Assembly: GCA_002483145.1 (NCBI GenBank)
Contig: DLHJ01000005.1
Span: 204,387 to 268,386 of the forward strand
Source: Cellvibrio sp. UBA7671
Lineage (GTDB): Bacteria; Pseudomonadota; Gammaproteobacteria; Pseudomonadales; Cellvibrionaceae
Direction: 5' to 3'
DNA: 64,000 bases
Shown: piece after piece, positions 11,201 to 17,617 of the stretch
How positions within the stretch are numbered: the first letter of the stretch is position 1
How the letters are laid out: each line of letters starts with the position of its first letter
Notes under the pieces: generated by a model
Seen by the model: the letters and a program-made list of their open reading frames with translations, nothing else
Databases searched by the model: none
What the model was told of the DNA's origin: nothing
Position numbers and translations under genes: made by a program

Positions 11201-11596
11201 AATGTGGATTGGGCGGTGTGGGCGCAGCAATCACCCAAAAGTGCAGCATCTAGCCGCTTTAGCAGCCTGGTGCAAAAAGCCCGCGCACGGCAAGACATAC
11301 CGCCGGCACTGGCTGCGTTGCTCAGTGAGCTGGAGCATCAGGAACAATATTTTGCGCGCTTACTGGAAATCCTGTCGGGCGAATTAGCGCAGATCGTCAA
11401 AGTCCCGCTTAGTGAAATCAAACAGGATCGAAGCATTAGTGATTTGGGCATCGATTCGATTATGAGCGTCGAACTCTCACGCGGCCTTCGCAGCAAATAT
11501 GGGCTTGAAGTGACTTCCATGGAGCTACTCAGTGGACCGTCGTTGGATCAGTTGACCGAGCAATTGGTCAATCAGCTCACTGAAAAAACCTGCTAG
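5246..11596 (+). CDS. Reducing type I polyketide synthase (KS-AT-DH-psiKR-ER-KR-ACP)
   Basis: A single-module 2116-residue PKS. KS (about 10-430) has active-site Cys181 in DTACSSS, with HGTGT and GHTESAAG. AT (about 560-870) has Ser634 in GHSVG; the specificity motif is VAYHS, which does not clearly say malonyl or methylmalonyl. DH (about 900-1170) has His932 in HRISGRVVFP. Residues about 1180-1420 resemble the structural half of a ketoreductase. A divergent ER (about 1430-1720) has NAASPLG in place of the usual AAGGVG. KR (1760-1960) has TGGTSGLG at 1768-1775, an LDD motif (B-type) and Tyr1909. ACP has Ser2071 in GIDSIMS. There is no thioesterase or methyltransferase, consistent with release by the adjacent alpha-oxoamine synthase. 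GGAG 9 bases upstream supports the ATG. Confidence 0.95.
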   Translation: MTHKNSPSLAIVGIGCRYPGGISSADTFWDVISKGTDAIVDVPSNRWDYRKFFDANDKRPGKSRVKQGGYLHQSLDQFDPLFFGISPREAAYTDPQQRLLLEVTWEAFEDAGITEERLRGSDTGVFIGAFNLDNLLLQLGRDNVETISASTAASVTMTMLSNRLSYTFDLTGPSVTMDTACSSSMVAMHYACQSIINGDCSVAIAGGVNVISRPEYMVSMSKGGFLSAHGRCKSFDKDAAGYVRGEGAGIIIIKTLEQAIADKDEIYAVIRNTGVNQDGHTQNGISFPSAEAQQRLIEKLYREAAINPLDVGYIEAHGTGTQAGDPIEISSLAAVFTPGRAVETPCFVGSVKSNFGHTESAAGVAGIIKASLSIKNGAILPNLHFNNPNPNIDFAGGRIAVPTSQRIWNEGERTRLASVNSFGYGGTNGHVILEEFKSPISAQPTLDQAGHYLLPLSAKNRKALNARCSKLLDYLQSPQGQNVSLNDLNYSLAYRQSGLEERLSLVVKNKTDLEEKLRSLVQGDHPEGSVQAAVDVSGNRRLAFVFTGMGPQWWAMGRELYAREPVFQQVIDQCDELFSKVAGWSIKAELLAPEADSKMAKTAIAQPANFLIQAGLLALYRSWGVTPAAVVGHSVGEVASAYACGALTLEDAITVSYQRSRLQQTLAGGGGMLAIGMGGDAAFELTGLYDQVSVAAVNSATSVTLAGNQEQLEEISQLLEAQGIFNRMLQVEVAYHSYQMDPIKDEIHRVLADIHPHPESIPVYSTALGSRSSGSAFTADYWWQNVRQPVSFERAITQMIEDGYTHFIEVGPHPVTRNFLNECLADKQIQGRVIASLVRKKDESVAFLESLGQLFNAGYHLRWPEAIQQANFIRLPTYPWQRERYWNESNLSRNYLLGSGEEHPFFFEKLMTPEPTWQVELNENYFPFLPDHRISGRVVFPGAGYVEAGLALQHYQKERRGAVSLEQLKFHRMLMVDADKTQQLRIVEDKSQNRFAVYSSEVNNNNWTLHATGKLVGAVLRRTPAKIDLDQLKKKCATALNIPTLYRSFDERGLGYGAQFQTIEQLFTGKRALLARISAPLMAEDAHSKSYLSYPSLLDGAFQSLIALSDSQQTAPMVPVEVGEVTVYQNIPSHFWCYGEILEQTATGILCDLKLLDDQGNTLAELRSLECTLLAGETDEAAVNTLDDAFYHYQWTPRQLALSDREVTGSDAWLILASEQTLPSIKPFVAHLEGRGISPKLLTTSNVPDDEKAITAFKQALEENLAAGTNHLIYFAGDLEGEQQLPEFTDVINPCLPLIALAQSLDNPALATLKAWIKEPEFQLNLNIVTRGAHTIGGKPTNPALQPAASLAHLLANELSAITPRHIDLALGSAAVTDAELQMLVNELLDGQEEDIALQGEMRFIRELTTTNIDAGEQRVVHQIPANDPLNPVQLRKSAEGSLEFQRIAPATLRPDEVQIQIERLLIDKPDIDALLQGRRKTHQLPRLALGWIVATGADCDEFALGDEVLVLVKDSAITNQYTLNHRLCLKRPAGLPENLYPDLAFYAAALYMLDDVAGGTSGKVFIQNAASPLGLALGQLALARKLTVFATISQEAQRQPLQAMGVHRILNNKDLTYTTDLVDLLGESRLDLVVNDLGNEHATQLFKLLAPGKHFIQLPAVDGQELAATPALTNYRYAYLDIFQSFTSQPGLFAQWIERAKETVISDGLPPLPKGVANACNTTELLNYFVLSDETGQAVIEFTDASVTVSETLAVPSIDRSGSYLITGGTSGLGLQIAKWLLAQGVDSIALVSRNGSNRPEAREFVQSAQGKQVRLFDVDITDLKATQSLVQNINREMRPLAGIIHCAMVLDDDLAVRMTPERMKKVMQPKVQGTINLHKATLDLSLRQFICISSISSLIGNVGQANYVAANAFLDGFAHYRQAAGLTATTINLGVLQEIGVVARDENLAMVLDAKGIQGLLTADVLRALGYIMNNEPAQIGLFNVDWAVWAQQSPKSAASSRFSSLVQKARARQDIPPALAALLSELEHQEQYFARLLEILSGELAQIVKVPLSEIKQDRSISDLGIDSIMSVELSRGLRSKYGLEVTSMELLSGPSLDQLTEQLVNQLTEKTC

Positions 11597-11635
11597 GCCT
11601 TATCCATCAACAAGGACATTTGAAGAGAATTGACT

Positions 11636-12958
11636 ATGCAAAGCACCAACATTAAAACCAGCGAACAGCGTCGCCACGACGCTATGGCACTGTTAGCCCG
11701 GCAGTCGGGCGCTGCCAAACCTGCGGGCAGCAAAGCCATCCAACGCCCGCCCTTTAAACTGGAGTTCGATATACGCGATTTCTCCACTTATCCGGAGATT
11801 CGCGCTTTTGACCAGCACAAGTCCATCATTGCGCGCGCCGGTGTGGAAAACCCTTACTTTCGCAGCAATGAAGGTACTACCGGCCGCCATACCCGCATTA
11901 ATGGGAAGGAGCTGATCAGTTTCTCAGGTTACAACTACCTGGGGTTTTCTGGTCATCCCCATGTCAATGAACAGGCCAAAACCGCCATCGACCAATACGG
12001 CACCTCACCATCCGCGAGCCGTTTGGTCACTGGCGAAAAACCTGTCCATCGCGAACTGGAAGCAGCCTTGGCGGGATTCCTGGGGACTGAATCGGCGCTG
12101 GTATTTCCCAGCGGTCACGCCACCAACGTGACTGTCATCGGACATTTCTTTAACAGCGAAGACTTGATTCTCTATGACGAGCTAAGCCACAACAGCCTCG
12201 TGGAAGGGTGCCTCTTGTCTGGTGCCCGACGCATCGCGTTCAAGCACAACAATGTCGAACACTGTGAGCGATTAATCGCCGAAAACCTGCACAAGTATCA
12301 GAAAGTTCTGGTGGCAGTAGAGGGGGCCTACAGCATGGATGGCGATCTGGCGCCCTTGCGGGACTTTGTCCGTTTGCGCCAGCAGTATCCGGTGCTCCTG
12401 TTTGTCGATGAGGCTCATTCCCTGGGTACCGTAGGCTCAACCGGCCGCGGTATCAGCGAATATGCTGGTGTATCCCCCAACGATGTGGATTTTTGGATGG
12501 GAACACTGAGCAAAGCACTTGCGAGCAATGGTGGTTACATTGCCGGAAAGAAAGCCCTGATTGACTACCTGAAATACACCACACCCGGTTTTGTCTATTC
12601 CGCAGGCATCACTCCGGCCAATGCTGCAGCAGCACTGGCCAGTCTGGAATTACTCGTTCAAAGCAACCAACCGGTATTACGTCTGCAAAACAATGCCGAT
12701 TACTTCCGCCAACTGGCATTGGATCGCAAGCTCAACATCGGCCCCAGCCTTGATACACCCATAGTGCCCATCATCCTCGGCGACAGCGAGAAAACCATCC
12801 GGGTTGCCGATCAGCTATTCCGGGCGGGCATCAACGTACACCCCATGTTTTACCCTTCGGTCCCACAAGGAGAGGCGCGGCTGCGCTTTTTTATTAGCAG
12901 CGAACACCGGAAGGAAGACATGGTTTACACCCTGGATACCTTGGCATCTGCTCTCTGA
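11636..12958 (+). CDS. PLP-dependent alpha-oxoamine synthase (BioF/KBL/SPT family)
   Basis: A 440-residue fold-type I aminotransferase-like enzyme that condenses an acyl thioester with an amino acid, losing CO2, to give a 2-amino ketone. It shows SPSASRLVTG, the cofactor-binding DEAHSLGTVG and the Schiff-base Lys293 in GTLSKALASNGGY. It lies 39 bases after a thioesterase-less PKS, so it probably takes the chain from the PKS ACP. Whether the amino acid is serine, glycine, alanine or another cannot be read from the sequence. A TTG two codons upstream (11630) is in frame, but the ATG at 11636 sits behind GAAGAGA and is preferred. The N-terminal 65 residues precede the usual catalytic core. Confidence 0.92.
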   Translation: MQSTNIKTSEQRRHDAMALLARQSGAAKPAGSKAIQRPPFKLEFDIRDFSTYPEIRAFDQHKSIIARAGVENPYFRSNEGTTGRHTRINGKELISFSGYNYLGFSGHPHVNEQAKTAIDQYGTSPSASRLVTGEKPVHRELEAALAGFLGTESALVFPSGHATNVTVIGHFFNSEDLILYDELSHNSLVEGCLLSGARRIAFKHNNVEHCERLIAENLHKYQKVLVAVEGAYSMDGDLAPLRDFVRLRQQYPVLLFVDEAHSLGTVGSTGRGISEYAGVSPNDVDFWMGTLSKALASNGGYIAGKKALIDYLKYTTPGFVYSAGITPANAAAALASLELLVQSNQPVLRLQNNADYFRQLALDRKLNIGPSLDTPIVPIILGDSEKTIRVADQLFRAGINVHPMFYPSVPQGEARLRFFISSEHRKEDMVYTLDTLASAL

Positions 12959-13042
12959 TTCCAGTTACCACACACTATTAGCGCCACCGGTCCACAACGC
13001 TGGTAAGGCGCGGCATACCGTGAACAGCCATAAGGAATAATC

Positions 13043-13453
13043 ATGAGTTTCACTGAACAACAATACCTTGTTATCAAAACGCTGGCCGATGGGGTATGCC
13101 CCGGACTCGGCTCTATTCCACCTTCATCAACCCTGCCGGTTGCAGACATGTTTGTCGGTATTGCGGAGACCTGGGCTCCAGCGGTGCTTCAGGCTACCGC
13201 CAACGCCTTGGATATTATCAACAGCATCGCACTTTCTATTTTTGGTCAGCCGATCCAAAACCTTGACCAGTCAGGCATCGCTACCGTTACCGAAATAGTG
13301 GCTAGCAACACTGACCTCAAACCTTTTTGGGAGCCATTCCGCATTTTAATCGCACTCAATTATTACGCATTGCCGCCGGTATACAGCGCTATAGGCCTGC
13401 CCGGCCCAACCATTGATGCTGGTGGATTAACTGCTGAAGGCTATCCGGTCTAG
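13043..13453 (+). CDS. Gluconate 2-dehydrogenase subunit 3-like small protein
   Basis: A 136-residue protein whose second half (FWEPFRILIALNYYALPPV, then GLPGPTID and a terminal EGYPV) recalls the small subunit 3 family that accompanies membrane-bound GMC dehydrogenases. Its position 11 bases before a GMC oxidoreductase gene supports the match. It has no Tat or Sec signal, whereas subunit 3 proteins usually carry a Tat signal, and no cytochrome subunit is encoded nearby. It may act as a cytoplasmic chaperone-like partner of the flavoprotein. AAGGA before the ATG supports the start. Family assignment is by resemblance and synteny. Confidence 0.6.
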   Translation: MSFTEQQYLVIKTLADGVCPGLGSIPPSSTLPVADMFVGIAETWAPAVLQATANALDIINSIALSIFGQPIQNLDQSGIATVTEIVASNTDLKPFWEPFRILIALNYYALPPVYSAIGLPGPTIDAGGLTAEGYPV

Positions 13454-13464
13454 GAGAACAGAAA

Positions 13465-15072
13465 ATGACTGCTATGGAAAATTTCGACGCTATTGTTGTA
13501 GGCGCTGGTGCAACCGGAGCCGTTTATGCCCATGAACTTACCAGGGCCGGACTGAATGTACTCTGCATTGAAAAGGGTAGATTCTTTCAAAACCACCGCA
13601 CCGATTTTGTTGAAAACGAATTGGAAACTTTCCGCCTGGTGTGGGATTACAGTGACTATGAAATCACCGGTAACGCTTTTGATGGCGGCCCCAACTTGGG
13701 CGCCAACGTCGGCGGAGGAACGCTCGCCTGGACTGCAACCGCATTACGAATGTTTGAACACGATTTCCGTTTCCGCTCAACGTTCGGCGCTGTGCAGGGT
13801 GCCAACCTTGCCGATTGGCCTATCAGCAAAAAAATGCTCCAGCCCTACTACACCCTGGCCGAACAACAAATGGGCGTTTCAGGTAGCGCAACCTGGTGGG
13901 ATGAATTAGCCACACCGCTTCCGCCAAATCCCCCTATTCCGCTCTATCCTGCATCGCGCGCCATACAACGTGGGTTTGATCAACTAGGGTTGCGTTCCAG
14001 CCCCGGTCGGTTGGCGACTAATTCTCAAACCTATCAGGGACGTTCGGCGTGCCTTAACTGTGGGTATTGCCGCTCCGGTTGTAGAGTCGATGCCAAATAT
14101 CAAGCCGATGAAGTGTTGATCAAACCTGCCCTGGCTACTGGTCGCCTGGAGCTGGCCACCCGCTCCGTGGTGACCCGCATCGATACCGACAGAAGCGGAA
14201 CCGAAGCCCGCTCGGTTAGCTACACCAACCTGGATACCGGTAGAGAAAGCTCTGCGCGGGCTCGTTTTATCATCCTGTGCAATAACCCCTTTGAAATTCC
14301 GCGTTTACTGCTGGCCTCAACCAGCCGTCGTCACCCCAATGGTATCGGCAATCACTACGACCAAATCGGACGCAACTTCTATTCACATGCGACCTGTTTG
14401 GGTATGGGCATATCCAACGACGACCATCGCACTTACGTTGGTCATAACATGTGTAACGTCATGTCACTGGACACTTGCGTGAACCGCGAGCGCGATGACT
14501 ACGTGGGAGGTTTTTCCATGCTCTCGCTGAACGGCGCTGGTGCGGGTTCACTCGCGGCATTTCCATTGCACAAATTGCACGGCATCGATCTGCAACAACG
14601 CATGACGCAATACAACAACAGCATGGTGTTAATTACCTTTATCGATGGCATGCCGGTTTACGATAATCGCGTTGGTATTAATCGTAAAAAGACCGATGCA
14701 TTGGGTATGCCGGTACCTACGATTCATTACAACTGGCACGAGAATGACCGCCGTGCATTTGCTCACGCACGCGAAAAAATTGCGCAGGTATTTGAAGCTG
14801 CTGGTGCTTACGAAAGTTTTACCTCCGACATTTTCGAAAGCCATCCAATGGGTACCATGCGCATGGGCAATAACCCTAAAACCTCGGCAACAGATCGCTT
14901 CTGCCGCGTGCACGGCGTTCATAACTTGTTTGTCGCAGGCGGCTGCCTATATCCCACTGGCAGTTCCGTCAATCCAACTTTAACGATGCATGCGCTGGCA
15001 TTGAGATCGGCACGTAAAATTATTAAACAATGTCGCAATCCTCTCTTGAGTTCACTGGCGGAGGTTGAATAA
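13465..15072 (+). CDS. GMC-family FAD oxidoreductase
   Basis: A 535-residue flavoprotein of the glucose-methanol-choline family. The FAD-binding Rossmann motif VVGAGATGAVYA is at residues about 10-22, the second GMC motif NVGGGTLAWTATALRM follows, and the C-terminus has HPMGTMRMG and GGCLYPTGSSVNPTLT, bearing the active-site His/Asn region. A cysteine-rich stretch CLNCGYCRSGC (C-x2-C-x2-C-x3-C) matches the type seen in electron-transferring GMC dehydrogenases and suggests an Fe-S cluster or structural site. There is no signal peptide. GGAG 8 bases before the ATG supports the start; the stop overlaps the next start (TAATG). It probably oxidises an alcohol of the cluster product. Confidence 0.92.
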   Translation: MTAMENFDAIVVGAGATGAVYAHELTRAGLNVLCIEKGRFFQNHRTDFVENELETFRLVWDYSDYEITGNAFDGGPNLGANVGGGTLAWTATALRMFEHDFRFRSTFGAVQGANLADWPISKKMLQPYYTLAEQQMGVSGSATWWDELATPLPPNPPIPLYPASRAIQRGFDQLGLRSSPGRLATNSQTYQGRSACLNCGYCRSGCRVDAKYQADEVLIKPALATGRLELATRSVVTRIDTDRSGTEARSVSYTNLDTGRESSARARFIILCNNPFEIPRLLLASTSRRHPNGIGNHYDQIGRNFYSHATCLGMGISNDDHRTYVGHNMCNVMSLDTCVNRERDDYVGGFSMLSLNGAGAGSLAAFPLHKLHGIDLQQRMTQYNNSMVLITFIDGMPVYDNRVGINRKKTDALGMPVPTIHYNWHENDRRAFAHAREKIAQVFEAAGAYESFTSDIFESHPMGTMRMGNNPKTSATDRFCRVHGVHNLFVAGGCLYPTGSSVNPTLTMHALALRSARKIIKQCRNPLLSSLAEVE

Positions 15073-16433
15073 TGGAGGAACTTCCATCAAAAAAAGCCAT
15101 TGTGATCGGAGCCGGCCTCGCCGGCCTGGTGAGCGCACTAAGCCTGCAAAAAGCAGGAATAACGGTCACCTTAATCGATCAGCGCAAACAGGTAGGCGGA
15201 CTGTGCGGCACGTTCAGACTGGACAACCGTGAGTTTGTTATCGCGTGCAATGATTTCGGCAAAGGGCTGGTGAAATTGTTGCGCGAGCTTGGCGTAAATT
15301 TTCCATTTAATAACAAAAAATCGTCAGTGTTTTATCGCGGCCAATGGTTCAACGCTGCACCAGATTTAAAAATGTTGTGGCAATTACGCAGTGAGTGGCG
15401 CAATGTTTTTTCGTTGCTGGGGGGAATTATTGCCCAACAATTCCCTCACCGCACACCTCAATCTATTGAAAAGTTTGCCAATCGCCTAACCAGTGCTGGC
15501 GCGGTTAATGATCTCAGCAAATTAATCTCCTATTTTATGGGTGTGCACCCAAGCGATATCCAAACCTCTTTCTTTGGACTGGATGGAAAGTACAATTATG
15601 GTTACACGACTATGGCTTGCCCAATAGGTGGACCACAAGCTATGGCCGATGCTATTGCCGATGTGTTCTTACAACAGGGTGGCAAGCTATTGCTCAATAC
15701 TCGCTACACGAAACACAACAAACAAGGGAATCATTTTTACGCAGAAATCAACGATGGTGAATCGCGCATTGTGGAAGCCGATTATATTGTTGACACGCGT
15801 GAACAACGCTCGCTATATCCCGCTGACAGCAAACGTGGGTTACCGCTTTCCATGTTATGTTTGGCGGTAAAAAATGAGTTTCCTTATCCGGAAAACACCC
15901 ATACGCTCACCTACTTTGAGCCCGATGTTTCACACTGGTTTGGGAAATTAGACCAAGGGATTCAACCTGAACATTTTGGTTTTCATGTATTCAAGAGCGA
16001 TCTGGTTCCAAATACGGATAACACTTACACGCTTAACCTCTATTTCTATCTACCACGCGGTGTTAACCAACTCGAAGACGGTAAACGCACTATCTACAGC
16101 GAATACTTACTTAATCGTCTGGAAAAACTGTTGCCCGGCATCAATAACCATTTGGCATACAGACGCCTGCTCACACCAGATGATTTTGTTGCGTTGCATG
16201 GTTTATCCAGCCGGGTAATGCCATTTATTGTATCCCGCGAAAAACCGCACAACTCAAGCAGTGAAGCAGGCTACTTTTATGCAGGCCACAGTGTATATCC
16301 GCCTGGAGAGCATGCGGGGGCAGCAGCATTGTCCGGTGCGCTGGTAGCACAAAAAATCATTTCCGAAAAAACTTTATTCAATACTGAAACTTCAGTTGGA
16401 GGTCATCATGAAAATGCACATCAACAGGCGTAA
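15072..16433 (+). CDS. FAD-dependent phytoene desaturase/amine oxidase-like protein
   Basis: A 453-residue flavoprotein with an N-terminal dinucleotide-binding motif VIGAGLAGLVSALSLQKAG (about residues 10-28), an acidic ribose-binding end (TLIDQRKQVGG) and a C-terminal HSVYPPGEHAGAAALSGALVA motif that closes the FAD site. This pattern is that of the phytoene desaturase/amine oxidase superfamily, including carotenoid desaturases, isomerases and saturases. The start codon overlaps the stop of the GMC gene, so the two are translationally coupled and probably act on the same molecule. The substrate is unknown. Confidence 0.85.
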   Translation: MEELPSKKAIVIGAGLAGLVSALSLQKAGITVTLIDQRKQVGGLCGTFRLDNREFVIACNDFGKGLVKLLRELGVNFPFNNKKSSVFYRGQWFNAAPDLKMLWQLRSEWRNVFSLLGGIIAQQFPHRTPQSIEKFANRLTSAGAVNDLSKLISYFMGVHPSDIQTSFFGLDGKYNYGYTTMACPIGGPQAMADAIADVFLQQGGKLLLNTRYTKHNKQGNHFYAEINDGESRIVEADYIVDTREQRSLYPADSKRGLPLSMLCLAVKNEFPYPENTHTLTYFEPDVSHWFGKLDQGIQPEHFGFHVFKSDLVPNTDNTYTLNLYFYLPRGVNQLEDGKRTIYSEYLLNRLEKLLPGINNHLAYRRLLTPDDFVALHGLSSRVMPFIVSREKPHNSSSEAGYFYAGHSVYPPGEHAGAAALSGALVAQKIISEKTLFNTETSVGGHHENAHQQA

Positions 16434-16605
16434 TTTTTTACTTGGTACATTAAGCACTACGGCGCTCACTGTAGCTCCATTCAAAGTGACAGCGAATACA
16501 GACATCAATCAACAACTCAAAAAAAACTACATCCAGTGTGGAAAAATAAATTCAACTGATTTGCGTCATTTTTATTACGCAGGAACAAATACTAGGGATA
16601 ACTAA
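16408..16605 (+). CDS. Short Tat-signal peptide protein
   Basis: A 65-residue product made of a twin-arginine signal (NRRNFLLGTLSTTALTVAP) plus about 35 residues without a recognised domain. It overlaps the end of the preceding flavoprotein gene by 26 bases. GGAGG with 5-base spacing stands before the ATG at 16408, a strong ribosome site that argues for real translation. It could be a very short exported accessory of the redox enzymes, such as a Tat hitch-hiker partner for the signal-less GMC pair, or the stub of a truncated gene. No downstream continuation is visible. Confidence 0.6.
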   Translation: MKMHINRRNFLLGTLSTTALTVAPFKVTANTDINQQLKKNYIQCGKINSTDLRHFYYAGTNTRDN

Positions 16606-16672
16606 GGCGTTATTCCTATCATCATTCGCATTGAGGAAATCAATCAAATTTAAAATACAAATGGAAAGAGCG

Positions 16673-17116
16673 ATGAAATATTGTTTATACGCGTTGTTAC
16701 TTATTCAATCTATGGCCGCAGCGATGGAAGAACCCAGCACTATGAATTGGAAAACATTAACACTTCATATTACCGATATTGACCTTAAACGCCCCGGTGA
16801 AATTGTAGTTATGGTATTTCAAGAAGATGGTTTTCCCAAAGATCATCAGAAGGCCATAAAAAAATACTCGATTGACCCGTTAGAATCCCATCACCAACTC
16901 AGCATTCAAGTTCCGGATGGAAAATTTGCATTAAAAATTCACCATGATGAAGATAAAAGTGGAACCATGACAAAAAACTGGACAGGTATTATTCCTGCTG
17001 AAGGAGTTGGATTTTCTTCAGGTGCAAAAGTGAAATTTGGTCCCCCATCTTTCAAAGCTGCACAAATGGAATTACCAGAATCAGGTGAAACAAATATTTC
17101 CATTATTTATCCCTGA
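16673..17116 (+). CDS. Exported DUF2141 protein
   Basis: A 147-residue protein with a Sec signal peptide (MKYCLYALLLIQSMAAAM) and one DUF2141 domain: the LTLHITDI strand, GEIVVMVFQEDGFP, then FALKIHHDEDKSGTMTKNWTGIIPAEGVGFS. DUF2141 proteins are small beta-rich exported proteins of unknown function. The start is chosen at the ATG behind GGAAAG; a TTG at 16631 would add 14 residues that do not look like part of a signal peptide. It is the last gene of the cluster and is followed by an intrinsic terminator. Confidence 0.85.
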   Translation: MKYCLYALLLIQSMAAAMEEPSTMNWKTLTLHITDIDLKRPGEIVVMVFQEDGFPKDHQKAIKKYSIDPLESHHQLSIQVPDGKFALKIHHDEDKSGTMTKNWTGIIPAEGVGFSSGAKVKFGPPSFKAAQMELPESGETNISIIYP

Positions 17117-17142
17117 TCCAGTAATTAATTTATTCCCAATGC

Positions 17143-17182
17143 AAAGCTCCCTACTGAGTTTTCAGTGTGTGGAGCTTTTTTT
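17143..17182 (+). terminator. Rho-independent terminator after DUF2141 gene
   Basis: The stem AAAGCTCC / GGAGCTTT is separated by a 20-base loop and followed by a run of T. It sits 27 bases after the stop codon and closes the biosynthetic transcription unit. Confidence 0.75.
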
Positions 17183-17617
17183 AAATATTCGAAACCCCGA
17201 ATAGCTCCACTCCCAATTTGCTGCTTATAACTAAAAAGTCTCAATTTTGGCGTATTTTTGTGCAGAGTTTTAACAAAAACTTACGTTTTCCCACGCATTT
17301 GCGCCCTGATTTGGGACGCCCAAGGCGTCAAATGTCACATTTTTCAGCATTTTTTTGACCGTTTGTCGGCTTTTTTTGAGCGCCTGAAAATCGCCGTATC
17401 CCTTGTGGCTCGGGGGATACAAGCAAAAATGGTCAAATAATCACCAAATGGCTAGCCCATGTGTGCTCAAAAAACAAGCTAGGCACACAAAAAAAGTGCC
17501 TATACCATGGCGATGTATTTGCACGGGTCATTAATGGATTTGGATTCGGCATGAATGCGCACACACGAAGAGAACAGCCTTTCGGGCGTTGCAGTTCAGC
17601 AACCGGAGTAACCCCTT
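17183..17617. other. Intergenic region upstream of mltF
   Basis: About 430 bases without a convincing gene. It holds a small perfect hairpin (GACGCC CAA GGCGTC, 17315-17329), several T-rich runs and an inverted repeat AGGCAC / GTGCCT near 17480-17500. The mltF promoter should lie in the right half. I could not match the conserved cores of known riboswitches here. Confidence 0.5.

Noticed and set aside
5246-11596. PUFA-synthase or enediyne-type PKS
   Set aside because: There is a single ACP, a cis AT and the standard KS-AT-DH-ER-KR-ACP order, unlike the multi-ACP PUFA or enediyne synthases.
11636-12958. Biotin (BioF) or threonine (Kbl) housekeeping enzyme
   Set aside because: No biotin or threonine-degradation genes are nearby, and the gene sits directly behind a thioesterase-less PKS.
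17483-17617. Possible c-di-GMP riboswitch in the mltF leader
   Set aside because: The conserved cores of GEMM-I/II riboswitches could not be found; only generic hairpins are present.
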